Positions 1 to 6,335 of a stretch of DNA of 6,652 nucleotides are shown piece after piece. Every line of letters starts with the position of its first letter. The first letter of the stretch is position 1. The notes under the pieces were generated by a model, which did no database searches, was not told the origin of the DNA, and worked only from the letters and a program-made list of their open reading frames with translations. The stretch is from Chloroflexota bacterium (GTDB lineage: Bacteria > Chloroflexota > Limnocylindria > Limnocylindrales > CSP1-4): contig JAJYMP010000339.1 in the NCBI GenBank assembly GCA_021786915.1, positions 1-6,652 of the forward strand. The letters are read 5' to 3'. A program made the translations under genes and the position numbers.

Positions 1-498
1 CAATCTGTCCACGGCCCCGACGAGATCGACGATGCGGCGCTGCTCGGCGAGGGGAGGGAACTCGACCGCGATCGCCCGCAGAGACTCGCTGTTCAATGTC
101 TTGCCCTTGACCGCCCGGCCGGCAGACGCCTCCAGATCGAGGTGGCCAAGCCACAGAGCCAGGTACCCGGAGTCCAGGGCTCCGACCGTGGGGCGGATGG
201 CAGCGATGGCCTCGTTTGGAAAGACGTCCACCCCGGCGAACCCGACCCTGCCGAGAGTGAGCTTGAAGCTCATGAGGAGGGTCCCGCGTTCGACCCTCTT
301 GGCCTTGCCTTCGTGCTCGGCCGATTCAGTAACGCCCTCGCGCACGGGTACGACAACCGGCGCCGTCATGTCGGCAATTGCGCAGAACGGGCGGTCGAGC
401 GACTGCGTCCAGTACCGTGGTTCATCGCGCGGCGGAGTCCGGCCAATCGAGATGGAGGCCACCTCACCGAGGGCGGCCCGCTGCCACCCATCACGCAT
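1..498 (-). CDS. hsdS: Type I restriction-modification specificity subunit HsdS, N-terminal part (runs off the left edge)
   Basis: This is the DNA-recognition subunit of a type I restriction-modification enzyme; it binds one half of a bipartite target and tethers two HsdM subunits. The reading frame is open from an ATG at 498 to base 1 (166 codons, no stop). Residues 4-33 match the usual HsdS opening (GWQRAALGEVASISIGRTPP followed by a YW pair), followed by PFCAIADM at 37-44. Residues 132-164 (KTLNSESLRAIAVEF, then PPLAEQRRIVDLVGAVD) are the typical end of the first target-recognition domain, leading into the central helical spacer. The window therefore holds the first recognition domain only; the second half lies outside. 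The ATG overlaps the end of hsdM by 8 bp (ATGCGTGA), which implies translational coupling and fixes the start. The target sequence cannot be predicted from this. Family assignment is secure. Confidence 0.93.
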   Translation of the reverse strand, partial: MRDGWQRAALGEVASISIGRTPPRDEPRYWTQSLDRPFCAIADMTAPVVVPVREGVTESAEHEGKAKRVERGTLLMSFKLTLGRVGFAGVDVFPNEAIAAIRPTVGALDSGYLALWLGHLDLEASAGRAVKGKTLNSESLRAIAVEFPPLAEQRRIVDLVGAVDRL

Positions 499-2002
499 AG
501 CCCGCCTCAGCCAGTCGCTCGGCCAGCCGCTCCTCGGCTTCTCGGAGTGCCCGCTGTGCCTCGACGAGTTCTGCGAGTGCCATCTCGACGTCCACGACCT
601 CGGCCGTCGCACCCCGGATGTACCGCCCGATGTTGAGGTCCCAGCCGTTCGCCTCGATCTCGGCATGTGGGACGAGCCGGACCCCCACGCTGTCGGACCC
701 CTCCTGCTCGGTCCCGGTCCGATACGCCGCCAGGATGGTGTCGACGTCCTCGGGGCGCATGCGGTTCTGGTTGCGGTCCTTCTCGAACCGCTTCGAGCCA
801 TCCACGAATAGGACGTGTCCACGACGCTCCGGTGCCTTCGTGGCGCGGAAGATCAGCAAGCAGGCCGGGATCGAGGTCGAGTAGAACAGGTTCGGCGGCA
901 GGCCGATCACCGCCTCGAGCTGGTCGCCCTTGACGAGGCACTCGCGGATCTGGCCCTCGGCACCGCCCCGGAAGAGGACGCCGTGGGGCATGACGACCCC
1001 GACCCGTCCGGTGACCGGCTTCATCGAGGCGACCATGTGCTGGACCCAGGCGTAATCGCCGAACGAGGCCGGCGGGACGCCGCAGAACGCCCGCCCCCAC
1101 GGATCGTGCGCCCAGACGTCGGCGCCCCAGTTCTTCAGGCTGAACGGGGGGTTGGCGATCACGAGGTCGAACCGTTCGAGCCGGCCGGCGGGGTCGAGGA
1201 ACTTCGGCTCGCGGAGCGTGTCGCCCCGGCGGACCTTCGCGTCCTCGATGTCATGGAGGAAGAGGTTCATCCGCGCGATCGCGCTCGTCGTCAGGTTGAC
1301 CTCTTGGCCCGCGAAGCGCATCTGGCGGACCGAGCGACCACCCTCGATCACCTCGTTGGCGGCTTCCACGAGCATCCCGCCCGAGCCGACGGCGGGGTCG
1401 TAGACGGTGTCGGTCGGTCCCGGCTCGAGGATCCGAGTAAGGAGGCGGACGACCGCCCGTGGGGTGAAGAACTCGCCCGCCTTCTTGCCCGACGCGTCGG
1501 CGAACTGGCGCAGGAGGTACTCATACGCCGCGCCGAGGACGTCGTGGCCGACGTGGCTCGGACGCAGGTCGAGCGTCTGGAACGCCTCGAGGAGATTGAG
1601 GAGGGCGTGCTCGGGGAGCTTCTCCTTGTTACCCCAGGCAACGTCGCCGAAGATCCCACCGAGGGTGTCGGGGTTCGCCTGCTGGATCCGGTCGAGACTG
1701 TCCTGGAGGGCGACCCCGATGTTCTCGCTCGCCCGGCGCAGGTCCCGCCAGTGGCAGCCCGGCGGGATCTGGAAGCGGTGGTAGTCGGCCTCGATCTCGG
1801 GCGTCAGCTCGGGGCCGAAGTCGGCGACCGCGCGCTCGTGCTCCTCGTCCCAGGTGTCGCTGATCCGCCGGTAGAAGAGGAGCGGGAAGATGTACGCCTT
1901 GAAGTCGGCTGGATCGACCGGCCCGCGCAGGCTGTTCGCGGCAGCCCACAGGCGCGACTCGAGCTCCTGCTGGGTCAGATTGGACCGCTCAGGCTCGGTC
2001 AT
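491..2002 (-). CDS. hsdM: Type I restriction-modification DNA methyltransferase subunit HsdM
   Basis: An N6-adenine DNA methyltransferase of 503 residues, the usual size for HsdM. The N-terminal HsdM domain (about residues 10-145, with the KAYIFPLLFYRRISD stretch) is followed by GEFFTPR at 176-182. The SAM-binding motif I is DPAVGSGGM at 202-210, QEVN lies at 233-236, and the catalytic motif IV NPPF is at 284-287. A charged C-terminal helix (about 470-500) probably contacts HsdS. It would form M2S with the hsdS product and methylate the host target, protecting it from HsdR. The ATG at 2002 overlaps the upstream gene's stop by 14 bp and the stop overlaps the hsdS start by 8 bp, so it sits inside an operon. 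All expected catalytic motifs are intact, so the subunit is predicted to be active. No hsdR is in the window. Confidence 0.97.
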   Translation of the reverse strand: MTEPERSNLTQQELESRLWAAANSLRGPVDPADFKAYIFPLLFYRRISDTWDEEHERAVADFGPELTPEIEADYHRFQIPPGCHWRDLRRASENIGVALQDSLDRIQQANPDTLGGIFGDVAWGNKEKLPEHALLNLLEAFQTLDLRPSHVGHDVLGAAYEYLLRQFADASGKKAGEFFTPRAVVRLLTRILEPGPTDTVYDPAVGSGGMLVEAANEVIEGGRSVRQMRFAGQEVNLTTSAIARMNLFLHDIEDAKVRRGDTLREPKFLDPAGRLERFDLVIANPPFSLKNWGADVWAHDPWGRAFCGVPPASFGDYAWVQHMVASMKPVTGRVGVVMPHGVLFRGGAEGQIRECLVKGDQLEAVIGLPPNLFYSTSIPACLLIFRATKAPERRGHVLFVDGSKRFEKDRNQNRMRPEDVDTILAAYRTGTEQEGSDSVGVRLVPHAEIEANGWDLNIGRYIRGATAEVVDVEMALAELVEAQRALREAEERLAERLAEAGYA

Positions 2003-2813
2003 CAGGCTCTTGTCCGCGGTCTCTGGACCTACGGTCGTCTCGCGCGAATACCTCCGTCGGCCAGAGCGTCAGGGCATCCTGGATACCCCGACATTCACCG
2101 TCGACACCCAACCCACAGATTCGACTCACTCCACCGATCAGTATGGCGACGGCAGGAGCGGCGATCGCCTTGATGCTGGCCGCCGTCCACAACGCGCCGG
2201 GGACGACATGTGTCCCGTCCGGCCGGGACTCCAGCAAGTGGCCCACCAGGGCGCGGCCCCCGACGTGCGTCCAGGGGCTTACTATCCGGTAGACGACCTG
2301 ATACGCCTCCCACAGGGCGGTGTCGTTAACGTCCGCCATCTGTTCAACGTGCGGCAAGACAGCCCCCTGTTCCCTTACCGGTTCGCCTGCCCGGCGAGCC
2401 CGATCGCGTACTCGCCTGATCTCCGTTCTCATGTCTCGATCCAGCTCAGCCGGAAAGACGGGTTCGCGGTTCGGCCAGCTCCGGCGTCTGCGCAGCTCAT
2501 CGAACGCTATGGCGCCAGCCAGTCGCTGTCGATCATCCTCAGCGAAGTACATGTCGACGTGCAACGGAGGGTCCTTCTCGATCCAGCGAACCAAGATCGC
2601 GGCTTCCACCAGGGACCGGAGGGTGACCATCGCGGTTGCGATCCCGCCAGTGGCGCACTCTCGAAGAAGACCACGGTAGAGGTCACGGGCATGGAGGCCG
2701 AGGCCGATTGCGAGGGCACACTCGCGACCCTTGCCCTCGATGGGCACGTCGAGGCCGTCCGCAAGTTCGAGAAGCCGATGCTCTGCTGCGGTCAGGGCGT
2801 CGTCGAAAGACAT
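1989..2813 (-). CDS. DUF5677/HEPN-like all-helical protein, function unknown
   Basis: A 274-residue, mostly helical protein that I do not recognise with certainty. Residues 60-90 (TLRSLVEAAILVRWIEKDPP, then a Tyr-rich stretch) and 172-190 (VVYRIVSPWTHVGGRALVG) resemble the conserved parts of DUF5677-type proteins. R176 and H183 form an Rx6H pattern like that of HEPN ribonucleases, but a short motif of this kind can arise by chance. I chose the ATG at 2813 (MSFDDALTAA) over an upstream GTG at 2927, because the extra 38 residues look like poor coding sequence and overlap the protease gene. The gene starts 10 bp after the protease stop and overlaps hsdM by 14 bp, so it is probably co-translated with the restriction-modification genes. 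A hydrophobic stretch near 209-229 (WTAASIKAIAAPAVAILIGG) could be a buried helix or a weak membrane segment. A role as a defence accessory is inferred from position only. Confidence 0.72.
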   Translation of the reverse strand: MSFDDALTAAEHRLLELADGLDVPIEGKGRECALAIGLGLHARDLYRGLLRECATGGIATAMVTLRSLVEAAILVRWIEKDPPLHVDMYFAEDDRQRLAGAIAFDELRRRRSWPNREPVFPAELDRDMRTEIRRVRDRARRAGEPVREQGAVLPHVEQMADVNDTALWEAYQVVYRIVSPWTHVGGRALVGHLLESRPDGTHVVPGALWTAASIKAIAAPAVAILIGGVSRICGLGVDGECRGIQDALTLWPTEVFARDDRRSRDRGQEPDDRA

Positions 2814-2823
2814 GATGCGAACT

Positions 2824-3666
2824 CTACGGGGCCGAGCCGACCTGTTCAACGGACCGCCATCCCTTTGCCCCGTCAAGCGATCGCCGGGAGAGGAGACAGA
2901 GAAAGGCGACGTGCCGCATGCCAGCACACGGCATGGGGGCGAGCGTCGAGGTCAGCTCTCGGACACCACTGGGCCGAGGTTCGGACCGGCCGCGTAGATG
3001 CCGTCTGGCGTGTCCGATGTCGAAGGTGACCAGGATGCCCGGGTTGTGCTCAGCCGTCAGGGTCGTCATCTCGTTTCCAGCGACAACCGGCTTGTGCTCC
3101 GACACGTAGTGGGAGACCAGCCCCATGATGGCGATCTGGCCGGGAGCCTTGTCGGTAAAGCCGACGACCGGTCCGCCAGAGAAGCCCTCGTTGGCATAAC
3201 AGTCCAACAGCATCGAGAGATGACCAGCACCGGGCGTCTTCATGAACGCCGCAAGATGTCCACCCTTGACCATCGGTACCGGTCCGAGTCCCTGCAGATG
3301 AACAAGGTGGGACAGTGGCTCGGCAGGATCGAATGGAAATCCGAGGATGAACAGCTGTTGACCAACCGCCGCACCCTCGTGATTGAAGAGCGTCGGTAAC
3401 GCCGGGGTGAGAACGCGCGATGGAGCGAACATCGCGACGTCGGTCCACTCTGGATCGCCCTGGACCGGGGTTCCGCCCAGCGGTCTCCAGGAGCCCTCCG
3501 TGAAGATCTCAACGGGTTGGTCGTGGTGGCGGTCAACCACGTGTTTGGCAGTGACGAGGAACTGGTGGCGGTCGACTTCGATGGTGAAACTCGTGCCGTA
3601 CCTTGCCCCGCAGCGTATCCAGAGCGTTCGCTGCAGGACGTTGGCGTTGGGCACCTGGCCGATCAC
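2824..3666 (-). CDS. Trypsin-fold serine protease (Trypsin_2-like), probably with a frameshifted C-terminus
   Basis: A cytoplasmic-looking trypsin-like peptidase with no signal peptide. The triad is visible: His42 in TAKHVV, Asp76 in WTDVAMF and Ser163 in NEGFSGGPVVG, where Gly161 helps form the oxyanion hole. The family cleaves peptide bonds in partner proteins; the substrate here is unknown. The start is the GTG at 3666, with a GAGG-containing ribosome-binding site about 8 bases upstream. The gene lies 10 bp from the DUF5677-like gene and in the same direction as hsdMS, suggesting a protease-plus-helical-protein module attached to the restriction-modification operon. After residue 220 the frame looks wrong. 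Codons lose their G/C-ending bias, while a neighbouring frame reads DGIYAAGPNLGPVVSES and stops at 2952, giving a protein of about 237 residues. The 280-residue product is therefore probably a frameshifted version with the catalytic core intact. Confidence 0.85.
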   Translation of the reverse strand: MIGQVPNANVLQRTLWIRCGARYGTSFTIEVDRHQFLVTAKHVVDRHHDQPVEIFTEGSWRPLGGTPVQGDPEWTDVAMFAPSRVLTPALPTLFNHEGAAVGQQLFILGFPFDPAEPLSHLVHLQGLGPVPMVKGGHLAAFMKTPGAGHLSMLLDCYANEGFSGGPVVGFTDKAPGQIAIMGLVSHYVSEHKPVVAGNEMTTLTAEHNPGILVTFDIGHARRHLRGRSEPRPSGVRELTSTLAPMPCAGMRHVAFLCLLSRRSLDGAKGWRSVEQVGSAP

Positions 3667-3763
3667 GGCGACCGCCTCACTTCTGCGGACGCCCTATCGT
3701 GGACTCGTGATCGCCGGCCAGACAGTCCCCGCCCTTGGGCACCACCCTCGGCTCGCCCACTCC
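3667..3763. other. Intergenic gap between the two gene blocks
   Basis: This 97-bp gap is the only real break between minus-strand genes. It may hold a promoter for the protease-hsdMS block, but I see no convincing -35/-10 pair. No U-tract terminator is visible either, so read-through from the upstream operon is possible. A GAGG ribosome-binding site for the protease lies at its left end. Confidence 0.5.
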
Positions 3764-5077
3764 TTACGCGGCTCCCAGCCGCTCAGCCCAACGGCGTAGA
3801 GTTGATGATGCCGAAGGCGGATACGGATCAGCAGCGGCGAGAAGGTCGCCGATCAGCTGCCCCTCTGGTCTCGCCCGAGCGAATTCCAGCTCGGCACCTC
3901 GTGCCAACAGGTAGTGGAAGCGGTTGAGGTCGAGCGCTTCCTGGGTCGGAAAGTCACGCTTCGCTTGATCCGGGCGATACGTCTGGAAGTAGGCGCCGAG
4001 ATTCCGGATGTCCCCGCCCACGAGCTCGGTGCAGACGGCGCAGCCACAGACGCGCTCGAGATACTCTGTGGGCGACATCGACATCACGATCCGTGCGGCC
4101 CCCGCGTAGCTGAGCGGATGCCGCAGCGGCGGGAAGTAGAACGTGAGCTGCGAACGTCCGCCAGACGGCTCAAGCCCGCGGACTTCGCCGTACATCAGAC
4201 CGTGTGAAAAGCTGGCGGCCCCGAAGCCGCGCAGCAGGCTGGAGAGTATCCCACCGTAGAGGAGCCCTTCCTCCAGTCCTGCGTCGCGAAGGTTCCGCAG
4301 CAACAGCGCCAGGCCGGTGAACAGGGCCGGGTCGTCGGCGAGCTCCAGAGCCGATGTCCCGACGGTCCAGATGAGCGCAGCTTGGACGCCACTCTGGGCG
4401 ACGGTGGCGGCGAGCGAGCGCATCCAGGCGAGATCCCGCAACACGTGCGGCATGAGCGGCAGAACGGCCGCCACGGCGTGCGGTCGTGCAAGGCTCGCTG
4501 TCGCCCGGGCGAAGGCACCTGCCAGTGTGATATCGGATCCGGGGTCGGATGCACCAATGACGGGATAGGGCGCGACATAGGCCGCTGGCGCGAGCTGGCC
4601 CGCAAACAGCAGGCGATCCATTACGTATTGGGCCCCATCCTGAGCCCAGACGCTACGCAGTCGCTCCTCCTGGAAGTTGATCACGTTCTGGCAGAATCGG
4701 ACGATTGCCTCTTCGCCCTTCAATCCACCGACCCCACCGTCTCGGAGAGGATCGCCGGACAAGCCACCGACGCCGGCCGAGTACTTGGCCCACAGGCGAG
4801 CGTAGTTCCGCTTTCCGAGAGGTTCGCCTTCCGCGTCAGTCCGGGTGTACCAGACAGGCCGGTCGAAGCGGTAGGTAACCGGATCGATGAGGAAGGGCTT
4901 GGCGGTCTGGTCCAGGAAGGAGGCGCAGGCGTCTGGCGCCGACTCCACCAGATTCGCATTGAGGATGTACCCGTCGGCCAAGCTCGGGGGCGTTTGGGCG
5001 TAGAAGGGCTTATCCGCATGCTGTTCAAGTCGCAGCCAGAGTCGCGGAGCCCTGCCCTCGAACAGCGTGCCGGTCAT
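3764..5077 (-). CDS. Putative TGT-like (tRNA-guanine transglycosylase superfamily) TIM-barrel protein
   Basis: A 437-residue soluble protein that I can place only distantly. It shows alternating strand/helix segments compatible with a TIM barrel: GYILNANLVESAP (36-48), PFLIDPVTYRF (61-71), AYVAPYPVIGAS (166-177), AVAAVLPLMP (201-210), VQAALIWTVG (231-240), and GLLYGGILSSLLRGFG with SHGLMYGE (271-298). CGCAVC at 344-349 matches the CxCxxC zinc motif of TGT enzymes, and His388 in LNRFHYLLARG could be the fourth ligand. The Cys-to-His gap of 39 residues is longer than the roughly 26 in queuosine TGTs. TGT relatives exchange a guanine for a deazaguanine in tRNA, or in DNA for DpdA. Asp65 is a candidate acidic active-site residue. 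No deazaguanine synthesis genes are nearby. The start ATG overlaps the antitoxin stop (ATGA), so it belongs to the toxin-antitoxin operon. An unrelated barrel enzyme is the main alternative. Confidence 0.6.
   Translation of the reverse strand: MTGTLFEGRAPRLWLRLEQHADKPFYAQTPPSLADGYILNANLVESAPDACASFLDQTAKPFLIDPVTYRFDRPVWYTRTDAEGEPLGKRNYARLWAKYSAGVGGLSGDPLRDGGVGGLKGEEAIVRFCQNVINFQEERLRSVWAQDGAQYVMDRLLFAGQLAPAAYVAPYPVIGASDPGSDITLAGAFARATASLARPHAVAAVLPLMPHVLRDLAWMRSLAATVAQSGVQAALIWTVGTSALELADDPALFTGLALLLRNLRDAGLEEGLLYGGILSSLLRGFGAASFSHGLMYGEVRGLEPSGGRSQLTFYFPPLRHPLSYAGAARIVMSMSPTEYLERVCGCAVCTELVGGDIRNLGAYFQTYRPDQAKRDFPTQEALDLNRFHYLLARGAELEFARARPEGQLIGDLLAAADPYPPSASSTLRRWAERLGAA
3768..3782 (-). other. 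Small hairpin at the 3' end of the TGT-like gene
   Basis: A perfect 6-bp stem with a 3-base loop (GCGGCT GGG AGCCGC on the minus strand) lies in the last codons of the TGT-like gene, just before its TAA. It has no following T-run, so I do not call it an intrinsic terminator. It could slow decay or modestly reduce read-through. Confidence 0.35.
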
Positions 5078-5967
5078 CGACCTTGCTCGCCGCCTTGCCG
5101 GGCCAGCTTCAGTGCTCGACGCTCGGCGACCTCATGCCGGATCTTGGACTGCCTCGTGAATTCCGGGAACTCGGCGTACACAAAGTCGACAAGGTCATCC
5201 AGAGGAACCCGCCCGAACTGTTCCTTCAGGCGTTGACACTCTTCGGCGAGTCTCTTCTTTGCGTCGGCCGAGCCGAAGGCATCTGATGCAAAGAAGCGTC
5301 GAACCCATTCAAGGCCGAGCTGGGTCAGACGGTAAGACTCCGTTGGCCGTGGCTTGGTCTCTGCCCGGCTTCGCACCCAGTCCAGGATCCTGGCTCCGCG
5401 CTCGGATTCATCGCCAATCTGCGGGATCTCCGGCCCTCGGCCTTCCCATTCCACGAGCCCTTCAGAGGCCAGGAACTCAAGGTCCGGCTCGATCTCTTCC
5501 TCAAACGGGCCATAGCTGTAGGCCTCAAATCGAGCGGCAACCTCTCCTTTGAGGTGCTGGGCTGCGAGGAAGAGCAGCTTCTGGAGGCGGGTCTTCCCGA
5601 CGACCGGCTCGTTCTCCTGGTCGCTCGCACCAGGCTGGCTGAGGAGGACGAGCAGGACCTCCTTCACCTGAAACGGCCGTCGACTGGGCGCTGCGGTCGC
5701 CGCTGAACTAGGCTCAGCGGGTTCGCCCTCCAAGGCACGTGCTAGCCCCTCCTCAATGAGTCGCCTGGCGAAGGAATGGTAACCCTCACCCGCCTGAGCG
5801 GACGCCATTCTCAGTGCCGCCAACAGATCGGCGTCGACCCGCAGGTTGAGTTGACGGTCCTTCTTTGGGCGTACGTCGGCGAACTGGGCGCTGACGTCTT
5901 CGAGGTCGTCCCATACCTCAGCGTAGTCCCGCTCGCCGGCCCGTTCGAGCACCTGCTTATCGGTCAT
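5074..5967 (-). CDS. Fusion antitoxin: CopG_antitoxin/BrnA-type RHH domain plus YwgA/SocA/Panacea-like domain
   Basis: A 297-residue two-domain protein. Residues 14-78 follow the CopG_antitoxin pattern: an acidic Trp-containing lead (DYAEVWDDLEDV), PKKDRQLNLRVDADLLAALR, then GYHSFARRLIEEGL. This predicts a ribbon-helix-helix DNA-binding antitoxin. A Pro/Ala/Ser-rich linker (about 80-98) leads to residues 99-279, which resemble YwgA/SocA/Panacea-type proteins: VVGKTRLQKLLFLAAQHL (122-139), AYSYGPFEEEIEPDLEFLASEGLVEW (149-174, key residues Y152-G153-P154-F155), SYRLTQLGLEWV (211-222) and PLDDLVDFVYAEFPEFT (255-271). Panacea domains are known to neutralise unrelated toxins in other systems. BrnA partners are normally about 80-100 residues, so the extra domain is unusual. 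The start ATG overlaps the toxin stop (ATGA) and the stop overlaps the TGT-like start. The protein probably binds the toxin and represses its own promoter. Confidence 0.83.
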   Translation of the reverse strand: MTDKQVLERAGERDYAEVWDDLEDVSAQFADVRPKKDRQLNLRVDADLLAALRMASAQAGEGYHSFARRLIEEGLARALEGEPAEPSSAATAAPSRRPFQVKEVLLVLLSQPGASDQENEPVVGKTRLQKLLFLAAQHLKGEVAARFEAYSYGPFEEEIEPDLEFLASEGLVEWEGRGPEIPQIGDESERGARILDWVRSRAETKPRPTESYRLTQLGLEWVRRFFASDAFGSADAKKRLAEECQRLKEQFGRVPLDDLVDFVYAEFPEFTRQSKIRHEVAERRALKLARQGGEQGR

Positions 5968-6218
5968 CGCTTGAACCGCCGCTTCTCGCGGTCATTGAGG
6001 TCACGGGCCGAGAACGGTCTGATTCGGCCCTCCCGCAACTCGAAGACGATGAGGAGCCACCGGCCGGCCTCAGTCGGGCCGACCGCCAGGTAGACGTCAC
6101 CCTCGTGTCGAACAGCTGGTCCACCGTAGAAGACCTCTTCCACCTCGTCCGCGTAGACGTGGTGGCGGAGGAGCAAATGCTCTTCGTTCGCCTCATCCCA
6201 ATCGAAATCGTAGCTCAT
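5964..6218 (-). CDS. brnT: BrnT-family type II toxin (RelE-fold ribonuclease)
   Basis: An 84-residue protein of normal BrnT length. It has the family layout: FDWDEANEEHLLLRHHV at 5-21, DEVEEVFY at 24-31, AGRWLLIVFEL at 51-61 and the C-terminal GRIRPFSARDLNDREKRRF at 64-82, which includes the conserved IRxxSAR motif. BrnT toxins are RelE-like ribonucleases that block translation when free and are held inactive by an RHH partner. The ATG at 6218 has only a weak upstream GGG. One of the two TATA-like elements upstream would give an almost leaderless transcript, a common arrangement in high-GC actinobacteria. It is the first gene of the operon, with the toxin before the antitoxin as is usual for brnTA. 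The ATGA overlap with the antitoxin couples their translation. It could still have lost toxicity; this cannot be told from sequence. Confidence 0.88.
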   Translation of the reverse strand: MSYDFDWDEANEEHLLLRHHVYADEVEEVFYGGPAVRHEGDVYLAVGPTEAGRWLLIVFELREGRIRPFSARDLNDREKRRFKR

Positions 6219-6226
6219 CCCAGCGC

Positions 6227-6276
6227 TCGTGTATAGTCCTCGCTGGCGAGTTCTCCGGCCATGTGACTATACACGA
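6227..6276. promoter_or_regulatory. Candidate operator and promoter of the toxin operon: perfect 12-bp inverted repeat
   Basis: TCGTGTATAGTC at 6227-6238 is repeated as its exact reverse complement at 6265-6276, with a 26-bp spacer. The left arm lies 9 bp upstream of the toxin start. Each arm contains a TATA-type core. On the minus strand these read TATACA (6235-6230, 11 nt before the ATG) and TATAGT (6271-6266), either of which could be a -10 box. I found no good -35. RHH antitoxins usually bind palindromic or repeated sites that overlap their own promoter, so autoregulation by the fusion antitoxin is inferred. The symmetry also allows a divergent plus-strand promoter towards the remnant at 6336. 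Confidence 0.65.
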
Positions 6277-6335
6277 CGCGATCGACCTACGAGGACGCGG
6301 ACAGCGAAGGTGGCGAGAAGACCGTGGGAGTCATC

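Noticed and set aside
32..811. Plus-strand open frame opposite hsdS and the end of hsdM
   Set aside because: The minus strand encodes clear HsdS and HsdM sequence here; the plus frame is low-complexity Arg/Ser/Pro-rich.
815..2173. Long plus-strand open frame of 452 codons opposite hsdM
   Set aside because: It is antisense to a clearly functional hsdM with all methyltransferase motifs; its composition is the Arg/Glu/Val-rich type expected opposite a GC-rich gene, with no recognisable domain.
2814..2927. Longer start (GTG at 2927) for the DUF5677-like gene
   Set aside because: The extra 38 residues look non-coding and overlap the protease gene; the ATG at 2813 begins a normal helical N-terminus.
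3768..3782. Intrinsic terminator after the TGT-like gene
   Set aside because: The stem is only 6 bp, lies before the stop codon and has no T-run.
4382..5236. Plus-strand open frame opposite the TGT-like and antitoxin genes
   Set aside because: It crosses two coupled minus-strand genes and shows no domain; it is a shadow frame.
6229..6335. Upstream extension of the small plus-strand frame from a GTG at 6229
   Set aside because: It lies within the inverted-repeat operator and is Arg/Thr/Ser-rich with poor codon bias; the ATG at 6336 has a good ribosome-binding site.
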